The notes under the pieces are model-generated. The model had not been told where the DNA came from and ran no database searches. It saw nothing but the letters and a program-made list of their open reading frames with translations. A DNA stretch of 64,000 nt, taken from the NCBI GenBank assembly GCA_015179125.1, contig WHVA01000057.1, positions 124,001 to 188,000 on the forward strand, written 5' to 3'. Each line of letters begins with the position of its first letter. Within the stretch, counting starts at the first letter, position 1. Shown here one piece after another: positions 32,300 through 44,540 of the stretch. Made by a program: the position numbers and the translations under genes. Source of the stretch: Gautieria morchelliformis. Taxonomy: Eukaryota; Basidiomycota; Agaricomycetes; Gomphales; Gomphaceae.

Positions 32300-35200
32300 G
32301 TCAGATCGTTACCGTATAGAGTGATGTACTCACGAAACAGCTTCCACATATAAATATAGGCTTATAGCTGTATATAGACAACTAATTCGGACTGTGCCTC
32401 GAATAGAAACCAACTGATGGAAGGAAAGCGGAAGCTTCTACCTTTCTCAGGGTAGAATTCTCATGTGCGCAGTGAAGAAGACCATTCCAGGCCAAAATTT
32501 AACATCAGCCACGATCGGCTGACATAATACTAGTAGACTCTAGTGTGGATGCTTCACCTCACATCCTATAGGGCGCGGCCCCAAAAGACATAAAATGGAT
32601 AAATTAAATTAAATTAAATTAAAATAAAAAAGGATTTATAGAAAGGTCCGGCGCAAGCCAGCCGGCTATTAATTATCTTGTCGAGCAACACAGTTGAGTC
32701 GATATAGAGGTTTAAATTTTCAGTGCTCAGCGGATGACCTCAGAGTTGCAACGAATACTTCCAGTGAGTGGAACTGTCAGGCCCTAGTTGCTTGCATGGT
32801 CGGACGTACATGAAAAGGAGACTATATTTATAAACTTTGATATGTATCCATACGTTTCTTAAGCTCTTCAGCAACGAGTGCGGGTGATTTCTGAGCCGGT
32901 TGGTTTTCTGAGGTCCAGCTCAGTAGCAGCTCTTCTGGTAAGGTGCTCGAGGATGCTAGGGCGCGGAGACCCTGCAGAATCTCTGGCCCAGGAGTCATGT
33001 CTTCAGCTTACTATCACGCAAGAGTTGCATTGGGGAGATGTTGATAGCCGCGGGCCTGCCGGTGACTATAGTTGTTCGATAGCACAGGTGTTACACCATG
33101 GGGTCTCTTCTTGCAATGGAGTTCAAAGGGATACGGCTCCGCTCCCTATTGTCGTGCTAGCCTGCCTCGTCGGTCAAGCACCTACAAAGTCAGAACTAAC
33201 CACACGCTATCGCCAACCGGAGAAGCTTGCCTCGACGGCAGCGTGGGGCGAAAAACACCTCCCAGGGAGGTGTGGGGTGGGGGGCAGGGCGGCAGGGCCC
33301 ATCGTCGGTGCAGTCGCTTGCGCGAGGACGCAGGAAGCCGGGTGTCCCAAGGAGCGAGGTGAAGACGAGAAAAAAAAACAGGGTATATGGCTCGTCGACT
33401 ATGCTCCTTGTACCATGGTCCACGAATAGTCATTAAGACAGTTAGGTATGATGAATTGCGCGTCTGAACACGTGTACCCACCCGCGTATTCACTGCGTTC
33501 AAGGGGTTGATTTCTAAACGCTAGAATGTCTCTGAAAGACCCTATGTACATACCTGTCAAGGCCGTAGACAGAGCGGCTCTCTAGAACTCCGAATAGGAG
33601 TGAACCAAACTTTACGGAAAATAAAGAACTGACTACTAGCTCAAGAGTCAGACAGGCCACATCCTCGGATTCTTGAATAGGGTTCCATTTGAAGCTACAT
33701 GGAACTTTGAAATTCACTAGCTAGTTGGACTATCCAGAGGTCAAGGAGCCCCGCATGTGCACCTGTCCCAGCCTGTTCGAAAACATACCTAGCTTTGAAT
33801 CATTCTGTATACCAACGGATATAGTATATATTAATTGTTCTGAATACTAACAGATATAATAAATATTTATTAAATATTAATAGCACAGTTGCTTTTCCTG
33901 AAATAACAGGCAGTTGGCCGATACCTACCAATCCACGCTAGTACAGGAAGAACCTTGGGACCCACCACCATGGATCCTTGCCATTCCGCCCTAAGGGGAG
34001 CGATGGGTATATAAATCGCCTGTGGGCCTCGTTTGTCGACCAGAAGCGATCTTAATGAAGAAGAAGCCGCTGCCAGCGCCAGTGCAAATACGGTGGGTGA
34101 AAGGGCTGGTAATGTGGATGAGCAGTAGCTGAAGCGACATGGGAGGGAGAATGCGGGCAGGATGCATGGTGGAAGCAAACATGGGGGAATAGGACCTGGT
34201 GCAGCCCCGGAGGGTGTTGGTCAAACAAATGTTCCCGCACAACTAGTACTAGATCCGAGACTATCTGGAGGCCCTGAAAGCAGGCAAGTCCGCCCATCAG
34301 TAACTACAGCGATGGTGTAGCAGAGGGCAGAAACTGACCTTGAACTATCCGCGTGATCATGAGTGTGGTGTATGAATGGCAGAAGCTCCCTGCGAGTGAA
34401 CGACCTGCAGCAACTATTGCAGATATCAGATAAATCGGGCGCTGTCCAACACGAGCTGAGATAGGCGACCAGATAATTGGCATGACGCCTAGGAATATGA
34501 TCGGAACTGAACTTTGACATAAAGAAGGTGTGAAGTGCGGGGATGATCATATGGACTATAACTAAAACTCACGTAGTAAAAGCAGCGGTGTTCAGATTAA
34601 CCCCAAATTCCCTGGAGAGGTCCATGAACGCAGGGATAGTGGCTGCATTGGAAGCGTCAGTGGCGACTTATGAATAGACAGGTGCTGAAAATACCGGCGG
34701 ACATGGTGCCTTGCATGGTGTGCACGGCTACTATCCCAAGCAGAATGTTCTTGCGCCATCTACCAATAGTCTCTATAACACTCACTTGTACGTCTAGATT
34801 CACTCACATTGGCCAATTAAGAGGATCTGCTGGCGAGCGCGATGGAATAGGCTCCAGGGTAAAATTGTCAGGCTGCAGAGAAGAGTTTTTGCTGGCTTCA
34901 TGCGTTAAAATGAGAGAAAGAGTCAAATCTGGTGAGATACATCAGGGGAAGTAATGCAACGACGGTAAGAAGCATGTGCAAAGATATTGTGCCGTGGGAA
35001 CGACCAACTCACGACTGCGCTGCAGGGTTTATATCTGATGAGATTCAAGCTCTGGCATGCGATTTTCACGTGTAGAATGAGGACATGAAGAGTCCCTAGA
35101 ACCCAATAGAGGTGTCGTAGACCTCGGGAGCTCGTAGCTCATCGTGGCGGAAGGCAAGACACGAAGACGCGTCGTATGTTTGGGTGTGTTTGCCTAGGTC

Positions 35201-36085
35201 ACGTACTTTACAACCTGTAGATAAAATGCTAGCTATATGCGAAGCTGCCACGTCACGACTCTCATACGAAAGGCTTAGGGAAGAAACATCATTAAGTACC
35301 CAAGTGCGTCTGCAGCTGCATTGCTGGGTTCTGGGTGGCGGATGGTCGAGCGGCGACGTGCGTGGGGAGGGCTGGGTCTGCGAGGAAGTGCGGAGGGATG
35401 GGGTGCTCTGCCTCACCACATGTGGTGACGGCCGCACGTGCTACGCCCGTCGTGGACTTGCCTGGGTGGGGAAGACTGGCGATGAGGGCTTGACAGGCGG
35501 CGTCCGTGGCTGCGCTGTGCGCTGCTGGGCGGCGGAGTGTAGGGTGGCAAGGTGCGGAGGACTGACTAGGTGAGGACGTGAGAGGACTGGCGTGGGGAGG
35601 GGTTGCTCTGTGCGGGCGCGCTTGGGCGGATGCGGGTGGGCAGAGAGAGGATGGTGTGGGGGTGAAATTTTTTGTAGGGGGTTTACGGAAGAGAGACGCT
35701 GACGCTGATCAGATTCTGGTTCCGCGGAAGACCCCGAGGAGACAATTGAAGTCGCATTACTTGACCGGCAATACGCAGCACCCTGACTAACAATGGCATC
35801 GGGAAACCAAGCTGTCCAGCGATCATGTCTGGTGTACCCGCGAAATACTCTAATCATCGATACATGAAATGCCAGCCTTCACGGACTTGCTTCTTCCGCA
35901 CGCATCATCAACTCACGTCAGGTGATTATATGAACTCATACGGAAGGATGCGGAACAGCGTCATAACTAGATCACGCCAGCTGATGTCCTGCCGCCTCAA
36001 ACCAAATTCGTCTGCACCGATCACCTGGTTTAACAAGTGTCCTTCCTTATTCCATTGATTATTCCATCGATAGAGTTCAACCGAA
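32300..36085. other. Region without firmly recognised gene
   Basis: Up to 32974 this is the right part of duplication copy A, with a short TAAAT-type repeat near 32603-32630. From 32975 there is no match inside the window, although copy B may continue beyond 64000. On minus around 34560-34680 a frame reads DLSREFGVNLNTAAFT before a GTGAGT donor, so a spliced gene is possible between about 34.0 and 35.0 kb; no family was recognised. 35370-35570 is a GC-rich repeat related to 39425-39725. Confidence 0.35.
35370..35570. repeat. GC-rich dispersed repeat, related to 39425-39725
   Basis: Shares with the later copy the words GGGGAGGGCTGGGTC, TGTGGTGACGGCCGC (TGTGGTGATGGCCGC there) and GCTGCGCTGTGCGCTGCTGG, in the same orientation but in a different internal order. 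This looks like a repeat unit of about 230 bp present as permuted copies. Coding potential is doubtful because all frames are open in such GC-rich sequence. Confidence 0.5.
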
Positions 36086-36137
36086 ATGTCCCCACGGACC
36101 CATCACAATATCAATAGCACCCGCGCAGCCAAGCTTT

Positions 36138-36671
36138 ATGGCCACCGTGCCGGTAGTCCACATGCCTTCGCCCCAACAGCAACAGCCGCAGCAGTCGCAC
36201 CCACAGCGCCACACATGCCCCCCACCTCCAACTCTACACCAGCAAGCCTTCCCTTATATTTACCCGTGCACACCACCGCCACCGCAGCCTTGCCCTTGCC
36301 CTTACCCGCCCGCCCCCCTCCCATACCCCCCAAACCCCGCCGCCGCTGCGAGGGCAAATACACGCGTCTTCGTGAACCTGCACGACCCCCGGGACCCGAC
36401 CCACACCCGACGCGTATCCCTATCGCACTCGCATGTGCCAGCCCCCCCTTCCCACCCCCATGCCCACGCAGCAGGCGCATGCGCACGCCTACCCGGCCGT
36501 GGGGTCCCGCCTTCCCACTCCCACGTACACACGAACCCGAACCACAGCGTGAACATGCTTGTCCCCGTCGCGAGCTTTCACGGTCCTGGGGTCCGTCCCG
36601 GCGTCGGTCCTGCTGTGGGTCTGAGGGTTGGTGTGGGGGTGCCGAGTTTGGTGCCTGTGCAGTGGCATTAG
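36138..36671 (+). CDS. Low-complexity Pro/His/Gln-rich frame, possible gene or exon
   Basis: The frame from the ATG at 36138 reads MPSPQQQQPQQSHPQ early, then FPYIYPCTPPPPQPCPCPYP, then SHSHVPAPPSHPHAHA and ends in a Gly/Val-rich segment (GVRPGVGPAVGLRVGVGV). The composition resembles a disordered region of a transcription factor or the last exon of one. A second open frame overlaps in the same sequence (36086-36682), as expected for GC-rich DNA, so the choice is a judgement. No domain was recognised. Confidence 0.3.
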   Translation: MATVPVVHMPSPQQQQPQQSHPQRHTCPPPPTLHQQAFPYIYPCTPPPPQPCPCPYPPAPLPYPPNPAAAARANTRVFVNLHDPRDPTHTRRVSLSHSHVPAPPSHPHAHAAGACARLPGRGVPPSHSHVHTNPNHSVNMLVPVASFHGPGVRPGVGPAVGLRVGVGVPSLVPVQWH

Positions 36672-36859
36672 GCTTTAATTAGAGGAAGGCTCGGGATGCG
36701 TGGCAGTGACATCTGGGATGGCATTTAGATGACATGTTGATTATATTTGCAGTCAAATCTTGCAATGGAGTTATTTGGATAACAGTTTTATTTTTGGAAT
36801 ATCATTGGAATATCATTGAGATATCAGTTGACCGTAATCTGGAGCGAAGCGTGGTGAAG

Positions 36860-38811
36860 CTACTCATGTCTAGCACGCTTAGCCCGCCGCATGTTTTTCC
36901 TTGCCTTGTCTACCCTGTGAATGGCTTTCTCCACCGCTTTGTGAATGAACCGTGCATCTCCCCATACAAAGCCAAATTGGTCTTTGAACTCCTCAGCTGT
37001 GAGACCCCGCAGCTCATCAATGTAGTGAACATGCTCGCTTTGGAACTGCGTCTTGAATAACTCAAGATCGCGATCTTGCGCATCTGGCTGGATGGTAAGC
37101 ATATCAATGAAGTCGGAAACAGTTGGGAAAGGGTGAGCTGCCGTGATTTCTGGGCCATCACTTGAAGGGCCGGTAGCTGGACTAGGTGACCTTGTGCGGC
37201 CCTGGCCTTTTTTCAAAACCGCCATAGCTAATTCCATCATCTGCATTGGGTCATGGTAGCCGTATTGTGGTGCATATGGGTGGTAAAATGCAGGGTGTGG
37301 TGTCTGCGGCTGGCCCATAAGTGGAGAGGACCCGTTGGTACCAATCGCCGTGTGACCTGCCATCTGCCCCATGACTGGATAGGGTCCGTCACTACCAAGA
37401 ACAGCGTGACCTGCCCTTATTCTCGTAGGTTCGGCGGTGCCTGCATTAGCCACAGTGTTGGCTGTGTTGCCGTGAAACTCCTCAAAATGCTTGCTGTTGG
37501 GTGGTACTTTGTATGTAACACCATATGTACCAGCAGCCTAAAAATGAATCAGATGTTGTCACTCTATAGAATATACGGTAACTTACCAATGCCTCGGCCC
37601 ACGCTCTCAGCTGGTTCCAACTAATGTCTCGGTGCATACCTTGCTTATCAACCTTACAGCACTCGTTGCGGCAGGTGCTCAGGTCACATGGCCTGAGAGT
37701 TTCCTTCAATGCCTGTAGGGCACCTCGTTCTTTGGCTGACATTCGACTGTGGTCATCATCAGAAACGACCGATCTTTCATCATCTGACGCATTCAAGTCG
37801 GTAATTTTTATTTCTTTCCGTGTGTGGCCGCCACGTCCCTTGCCGGTGCCCTTCTTGTTAGCGTTCTTCCCTTTACCCAATGTGTGATGGAGTGACTCCA
37901 TGTACTTTACCAATAGTTAGAGAACTGAGGATGAAAATATAGAAGAACTTACGTCGTCAGGAACAATAATCTCGACAGCAACAGAGGCTTGATTTTTTTT
38001 CTTTCCTTGCACAGTTTCTATCTCCTCCTTCAAGCCCTCCCAGTCTTCGACAGACTGGAGCCGCATGAGCATTGCCTTGGTAACACGTGTAAGCTTGTAC
38101 TTCAACTTCGGCTTCGATTTGACACCGGAACAGCCGATTGCATCATGAAGGGTGTTAATGACCGTATAGAACGAAGTATGGGACATTATATTAATCCGGG
38201 TGCGAGTCTCGTCAGCGTCAGTGCCATCTGGTACGAGAAATGTGATACCTTTGTTGTGTCAGAACATGCAATTACATATGTGTTTGAAACTCACTCTTTG
38301 CAGCGTCCTTTTTTCCCGCTATCACAGGTTTACTCGTCGGATTTGTAGCTATACTGGACTCGGGTGGTATACTATCAGATTCGCTTCCGGACTGAACCTG
38401 GTCGGGCACGAAGTCGGCAGAATTGTCTTCCACAACAGCTGGGCCTGGATTGCTTGTGATTGGTGACAAATCAACTAGAACATGTGGGATTTGGTCCGAG
38501 TCATCTGCAGGGAATGCAGCTTCTTCCTCGATGATTGCGGCCATGTTCAATTTTGCGGAAATCGGTCGCACGCGAGTTGATTGACGGATAGAGGTTCCAA
38601 TACTATGCTTGCCTTCAGGTATGTCTAGATCCCATGATTTAATGTGAAGTGAGATGGTTATAAGAGAAAGCTTACCTTGTTAAATAGGAGCGATATCTTG
38701 CATTCCGTTGTCTTGACCCTCCGAGTCAGTCAAATCTGCTGATGAACGTTTGACCCTGGTAGGTTTACTGTCTACTTTAACTTTCTTCTTCTGATTTTTC
38801 TTGCTACCCAT
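36860..38811 (-). CDS. Five-exon protein of an unnamed basidiomycete family, resembles the TE accessory protein
   Basis: Exons 38811-38718, 38624-38295, 38248-37953, 37904-37587 and 37537-36860 join in phase to give 571 residues with no disruption. In order it has a basic start (MGSKKNQKKKVKVD), an acidic Ser-rich stretch, and a domain reading KLKYKLTRVTKAMLMRL then QSVEDWEGLKEEI. A Lys/Gly linker follows, then a Cys/His segment (LRPCDLSTCRNECCKVDKQG, MHRDISWNQLRAWAEAL), a VPPNSKHFEEFHGN patch, and a C-terminal region with a SAM-like helical pattern (FPTVSDFIDMLTI, RGLTAEEFKDQFG) ending in basic residues. The same order is seen in the gene at 50741-52770 inside a transposon. Function is unknown. 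No transposon ends were found around this copy. Confidence 0.7.
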
Positions 38812-40700
38812 GGTCGTCCTATGAGAATGGAAGCAATGTCACAATTACGGCGTTCCCCTCGTTTACGTCTATTCTGCGGAGTTAGAGCGAACTCGGTGTG
38901 TATCTCATCGCTCCCATGCCTTGGAATGTTTTGTATGACGATGCTATTCTCATCAAGCATCAGCACCCTCCGCAGTTCCAAGGAACACGCATCCAAGAAG
39001 AGTATTGGTTACATCAAGAATACTTTCCTTGTCATCGGAACGTGTCAGAGGAAGATGAATGCGAGTTAATCGCAACATTGGCTCAAAACAGCATAGGTCA
39101 GAATTTCATAGTCTTTCGGTCAATAAGATTTCTACTAATACTTATGCATTGCCTTAGGCGTTATCACCTCTGGCGTTATCGGCTGTAACGTGCCAACATC
39201 CTTTCTCGATGGTCCCCAATTAGAATCCATCCTTGGTATCACGAACAATTTAACAAGTGCGTGCCAGTCGGATGGATCGAGCCAAATTTTGATTATTGAA
39301 ATTTTCTCTTCTAGACTTCGAGGGAAACTCTGGTCAGAGAAATTGGATCGTTGGTAAGCATTCTGTGTGAATCCAAACCAGTTATTGATTATGCTTGCAG
39401 CGCGACTATGGAAGTTAATACGTGGGTATGGCCATCCTCATCGCGTGTGGTGATGGCCGCGTGTGCTGCGCCCATTCCCGTGGGCTTGCCTGGTGCTTCT
39501 GTGCTTCTGTGCTAGGCCTGAGGCCAGCGCCTGGGTCGGGAAGACGACGCTGGATAGGCGGCATCTGCGACTGCGCTGTGCGCTGCTGGGTGGCGGAGGG
39601 CAGGATGGCGAAGTGCCTGGGGAGGGCTGGGTCGCCGAGGAGGTGCGGAAGATTGGGGTGGGAAGCGCATACTCTGCCCTCATCGTATGTGGCGACGGCT
39701 GCGCGTGCTGCGCCTGTGCGTGTATGTTGTTAAGTTTGATTCATTAGATATACGTCTCACCTGATGAACGCGTCTCCATCCAGAACCTTCCCGCACGTCT
39801 CGCTTCAAGTCTCCCCATCGCTGCTACTGCTCCTGCCGTTCCGACTTGTCCCCACGCTCCTGGTCCACATCGCCCCACGCTCCTGGTTGGTCCATGTCAC
39901 TCTGCGCTCCTGGCAGGTCCGCATCGCCCCGTGCGCCTGGTGGTCAACATCACCCCGCTCCTTCTCGACATCACCTGCGCCCTTTCTCGACATCGCCCCG
40001 TGCCTCTGGTGGTCCACGTCACCCCGTGCTCCTTTTCAAGCTCACCTCGCGCTCCTGGTCCATGTCGCCCCACGCTGCTAGTGGGTCCATGACACTCTGC
40101 ACTCAAGGGGACTGCAGCACCTTTTCTCGCATGTGCAGGACGAGTGGGAGCGCGATGCGCGCATTGCTCATCGAGTCTCCCTCTCGCTGCTGTTGCACCT
40201 GCCGCTCCGACTCATTTATTTTGTGAATATAATTAGTCTGTGACATATATAAAGCTTAAATGCAGTTTAATCCCTCAACATATGTCCTGAGTATATGATA
40301 TGTCAACAAGTTATTGGTTCTGGCATGTATTCAGCTTGCAATAGACATTCTAGTCCAGGGGCAGCTGGCCAAAAATGCGAATTTTTTACCAGTTGATTTA
40401 CATCAATGTGTTACGACTGTTCCGATCAACCATCTCTGCCACCTCCGCATATCCTCCGCGCCACCTCCGCGCCACCTCCGACTCTATTCCGACATCCGCA
40501 ACATCCGCAACCCTCCTCCCTTGTTCTTTCAGTACCCCTGGCCACCTCCAGATACCGGCCCCCATACTCGACCCTGAGCACATGTTTTGGAACCCTTCAA
40601 GACTTTGGTGTTATTGCTAACGCCTCTGTCTATCAGAATGTGTCGTTTACACGACTAGTAGAATACCAATTCAATGCAGCAGCACAACTCCGGAAATAAT
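38812..40700. other. Region with repeats and possible gene remnants
   Basis: Plus-strand frames near 38920-39100 (PWNVLYDDAILIKHQHPPQF, then LHQEYFPCHRNVSEEDECEL) followed by exon-like pieces to about 39400 (GVITSGVIGCNVPTSFLDGP) suggest a decayed or unrecognised spliced gene. 39425-39725 is a second copy of the GC-rich repeat at 35.4 kb. 39846-40090 is a short-period repeat, listed separately. 40430-40560 is Pro-rich and low complexity. No complete gene can be supported. Confidence 0.35.
39846..40090. repeat. Minisatellite-like array, units of about 25-35 bp
   Basis: Imperfect tandem units built from CATCGCCCC, GCTCCTGG and GGTCCA(C/T), repeated roughly eight times. Frames in all phases stay open across it and give repetitive Pro/Ser/Arg peptides, so the open frames here are a by-product of the repeat. 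Confidence 0.6.
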
Positions 40701-42022
40701 TTAATATTTGTACCTTGGTTGCAATCAGTGTAATAACTAGTCCAAGTTATTACAGATAGAAGGCAATGTGTTTCTTAGCTGCAATGAACAATAAACTAAA
40801 AGAGTGTGTAGGTTCAAGGACACTATCGGGGTCCAAGAGTATTCCTTTTAATAAAGAGGGAATAGGCTCCGCAGGAGAGTTTGTAAGTGGATTGGGTCGA
40901 CCAACGTCAATGCACTGCAATAACGAGAGAGTAATGTGAAGTGGCTTTCGCGCACAACTTGACTTGACTTGTGAAAGTCACTGAACAGGAAAATCAACTG
41001 AACAGCTCGTCTCGGGTATTGGAGTGCTAATTGACAAGAAAATCGATTGCCAACCTCACTCTGTAGAGTTTCACCCAGCGTGTTAGGCTAAGTGGCTAAG
41101 CAGTAAAGCAACTACTTAACTAAGAATAGTTACTCTAAGCAAGAGTAGTATTCTAGTTTGGGTTAGGAACTTAGATAAGATGTGCAAGTCACACAAGCTG
41201 TGTAGGATAGAAGATGGGTAGATTGATTGCTCAAAGGGCAGGCAAAGGGCCTCCTTTTATATTGTAATGTACAAGAGCTTAGTAAGCAGGTAGAACCTTC
41301 TATCTATTAATGGAATGGGGGAAGAAGCTTGTGGAAGATGGAAGAAAGGGTTGGAAGAAACTGGCTGTTTCCAGGGGATTCTACCATGCTTCCTACCAAT
41401 CAGAGCTTGATTTGTCAGGAATGACTCACTAAAAAGGGTCATGTGCCATAGCACAGCTTGGCTGAGTCATGTACTCCTGACTCACCAAGTTGTGCCTGGA
41501 TTGGTTGAGTCACTGAGGCTGTATCTCCAGATAACCATGTATTTGGCACTCAGAAGCTGAGTAAGCAGCTCTGAGCCAATTAGGGCTCTGTAGCCATAAT
41601 TACTAAGAGCACTGCTTAGCACAGCAGAGCATAGCCTGGTACAGCCTAGTTGCCATGACTGACCATGATCCCCATTGTTTGGTGAAGCCAAACAGGCTGC
41701 ACAGTTGCTATGGCTGCATATAGCAACTGTTTGGGACTCAGCTGGAAATACTGAGGGAGCTATCCTCCCGGACTTGTGGGTGCTTGGGTGACCATAAGTC
41801 CGAAAATGCGGCCACCGCCGAGGTGCCCGGCGGAGTTTGAAATAGAGCGCCCGGGACAGAGTTGTGGGTGCTAGAGGATCCACAACTCTGTAATGACAGA
41901 AAAAAGGTAGTTTGAGCCATGGAGACTTTGGAAAAATAAGGAAAAATATAAGATAATTAGAGGAATGTTTGAAAAGCCTTTCCCCAGTTATATTAACAGC
42001 ATACAGATACTGTTAATTCTTC
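40700..42022. other. AT-richer region without recognised gene
   Basis: No coding gene was recognised. A hairpin-forming stretch (AGTTGCTATGGCTGCATATAGCAACT-like, near 41701-41730) and many TGACTCA/TGAGTCA-type words lie around 41400-41560. The sequence may be part of an old LTR element adjoining the solo LTR at 42028, but no matching second LTR was seen. Confidence 0.3.
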
Positions 42023-42635
42023 AAATGTGTTTTTACATGTTGTCAAGACAAAAAGAAAAGACTAGGGCTGGTTGAGCAGCCTTCCTTGGCTGGTTGAACA
42101 GCCGTTCCCCTACAGCACAGCAAGATACCATTTCCGTAGTTCTGTTTCTTCTGATGCCTATTGTACTTACCCGCCTTGTTCTTTGCCATTGTACTTACCC
42201 TACCCTGCACCCCCCTTGTCAACCATTGTTCCGTATTAGTTACTTACCCCGTATGTCTATCCAATTCCCGCACTCTCCGGAACTTGCTTAGTATCATACC
42301 ATTACTTGTTGTTCTGCGCATTGTATAAAACCCCCTCATGTATGTCTGTTATTCTGAAATCAGATAATCACCTTCGATACTTGATTTCCTTCGCTCCATC
42401 TCCTGTTCTTAGCACAGCGAGTCTAGCAAGATCTCAGTCTCTCTCCGCCTTCCGCCTTCTGCCTTCCGCCTCAGTTCCGACTCAAGTTCCGACCAACCTT
42501 TGGTTCAGTACTTTCCGACTTCCGACTCAGTTCCGAAATACTTAGGACGATAGTTCATCGGGGGCGCAACCTATAAGTTGAAGCCGCCGTCCTTTCCAGT
42601 TCGACTTAGTGGAAATCTCGATACGTAACACAATG
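42023..42635 (+). mobile_element. Probable solo LTR, about 603 bp
   Basis: The stretch 42028-42630 begins TGTTTTTACATG and ends ATACGTAACA, the TGTT...AACA form of LTR ends. It is flanked by AAATG (42023-42027) and CAATG (42631-42635), which match at four of five positions as a target-site duplication. Inside, TGTATAAAACCCC at about 42323 looks like a TATA box, placed as in an LTR, followed by a pyrimidine-rich part and TTCCG repeats. No second LTR or internal domain is adjacent, so recombination to a solo LTR is the simplest reading. The ends are inferred. Confidence 0.5.
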
Positions 42636-43049
42636 TTAGGGTACTGTGCGCTCATATAAGCTCATATAACCTTGTATTTCAAATTTGGATTGAATCCATA
42701 GAGAATTAGCTATTCTACAGCTGTTTTAATTTTGGCCGCCGAATAATGGAAGCAAAACAAGCACCTGCCTTACGTACTGCAAAGCGCTGTAATGAGTTAG
42801 CTGAGAACATATGGCAAGGATGAAGAGCTAGTTTGAAAGGCTTGCCAGAATAACAACCAGGCAGGCTAGTTGACTGGTAGAAGGTCAGCAGAGATGGTAA
42901 CCGCAGCAAATATCGTGCCAGGGGAAGTACTGTGAAGCTCAGGGCGGCATGCACGGTATCACGATACTTGTGGATGTAGAATATATTTGCCTTTCGTCGC
43001 CAAATATGCTGCGCGTTTGCTTCACTCGATTTATGCCTCGCAGAGGGAA

Positions 43050-43762
43050 TCCTTAACGCCACGCGTGCCCTATACTTATATGTACCATTATCGTCGACCT
43101 GAGTATCGACAGAACAGTGTTTGTTACTAAGATCAAACCTGTCCTCCTTTCCATAATAGTCCCCGGGCTGTCTGGCATACTGTAATACCGCCCTATGCAT
43201 GGATATATCAGCAAGTCCGGTACTCTCCAACGAACCCGATGTGGCAGGCGATCAGTCTCGGAAGTAACCGTCAGACGCTCGAGAAATGCAGACAATTGAT
43301 CTTCCCCATAAAGCCTCTCCATTACGGAGAACGGTACATCAACAGAATTGGAAGGGTCAAAGTCACATACATAAATCTGTGGGACAGGCATTGTCTGGTC
43401 GAGATGTTTCGGCAATTTGAGAACAAGAAGCTCTCGTGTGAGCCTATCTTGGATCCACTGGTAAGATTTCTCGTCGGTTTTGAAGTTATAGGTGATCCTG
43501 GCCACCAATAGTTCCGCATCAGCCATTTTTAACCCATAAACCTTTTAAAAGATGTTTATCTCGAGCAAGCTGAACATTCCATGATGCGAGTTACCACGTT
43601 GAAAAAACCGCGGCCAAGTCGTGTGCAATCCAGGACTTCTCGTCCAAGCAACCGGTAGACAGCAGATTGTAGGTTTGGTTGTTTAGTTGTGGATTGCAAA
43701 TCGATGGTGCCTTTGAAGAAATATGGCAGGGCATCCAAGCGAGACTTTGCATCAATAGCCAA
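43050..43762 (-). pseudogene. APH/choline-kinase-like phosphotransferase remnant (copy B)
   Basis: Better preserved than copy A. From 43526 the minus strand reads MADAELLVARITYNFKTDEK, then RELLVLKLPKHLDQTMPVPQ, then IYVCDFDPSNSVDVPFSVME and RLYGEDQLSAFLERL. The upstream piece (43762-43556) gives RLLGREVLDCTRLGRGFFNV before a stop. These fit the N-lobe of fungal APH-like kinases. The two pieces are separated by a frame change without a convincing intron, and the catalytic region is not recognisable downstream, so it is called a pseudogene. Confidence 0.5.
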
Positions 43763-44124
43763 ACAATCATAATGTATGTACCTTATCCGTGTCTATCATG
43801 ATGTAGCTAGTGACTACAGTTGCGGACAATCAAACACGACAATTTTAGCGACCGAATTTTGGACATCGCCACAAAAGTACTAAATGGTCAAAACCTGTAA
43901 GAGTGTGCTCTTTATGACCTAACGAGTTGATTTGTACGAGCCGATTCCTCTAAATCAAAAATTTGGGGTTGGATACCCCAAAAATTTGGCCACCCCCTGA
44001 AAAAAATCGGGAAAATTCTGAAAAAATGCGCAAACGAGAGCTCTCGATGAGCTGAGAATGATTACGTTCACATATTTGAAATTAGTTTGGCGATGAAGCA
44101 ATAAACTGCGCAGCACGTCCTGTT

Positions 44125-44540
44125 GAACGTTGCACCAGCCATCCTATGCCTATGCTGGTGTTATTACTGCAGTAGTAAGTTCTAACCCCATGGCTCATCG
44201 AACGTTGAACGCTGATACCAATCACATAGTTGGTAAGGTTGGACTGGCCGTCCTACGCTGGTGCTATTACTGCGGTAGTAAGTCCTAACCCTGTGGCTCA
44301 TTGAACACTGAACACTGAATGCTGAGCGCTGGTACCAATCATATAGTCGGTAACGTTGCACTGGCCACCCTACGCTGGTATTATTACTGCAGTAGTAAGT
44401 CCTAACCCCATAGCTCGTTGAACCCTGAATGCTGAACGCTGAACACTGGTACCAGTCACATAGTCGGTTGAACATTGCACCAGCCATCTTATGCTGGTGT
44501 TAGACCTAACCCCGTGGCTCATTCAACGTTGAATGTGGGT
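44125..44540. repeat. Four ~115 bp tandem repeats upstream of the outer transposase
   Basis: Units begin near 44129, 44242, 44357 and 44470 with GCAC(C/T)(A/G)GCCA..CT(A/T)(C/T)GCTGGT and contain ATTACTGC(A/G)GTAGTAAGT, CCTAACCCC and a run of GAACGCTGAAC-like words. They end 7 bases before the transposase ATG at 44547, so they occupy its promoter and 5' leader. The palindromic TACTGC(A/G)GTA inside each unit could be a protein-binding site; this is inference. Confidence 0.7.

Larger units (their letters stand above)
19741..32974. repeat. Segmental duplication, copy A
   Basis: Direct repeat of the sequence starting at 42790. Homology begins at TAATGAGTTAGCTGAGAACA and runs to at least GAGACCCTG at 32974. 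Two insertions, 20888-24484 and 24934-27173, are absent from copy B. Without them the copy is about 7.4 kb. Long stretches, for example 28.4-31.4 kb, differ from copy B by only scattered single bases, so the duplication is recent. Copy B is cut at this right edge by a copia element, so the real end of the duplication cannot be seen here. The two copies differ locally near 27.4 and 31.7 kb and by small indels. Confidence 0.9.

Noticed and set aside
36086-36682. Overlapping 198-codon frame MSPRTHHNINST...
   Set aside because: It shares the GC-rich low-complexity stretch with the frame at 36138. Its peptide is Arg/Pro-rich without pattern, so the Gln/His/Pro frame was preferred, and even that weakly.
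39764-40226. Serine/arginine-rich proteins in 39.8-40.2 kb
   Set aside because: All frames are open across short tandem repeats on both strands. No start or domain.
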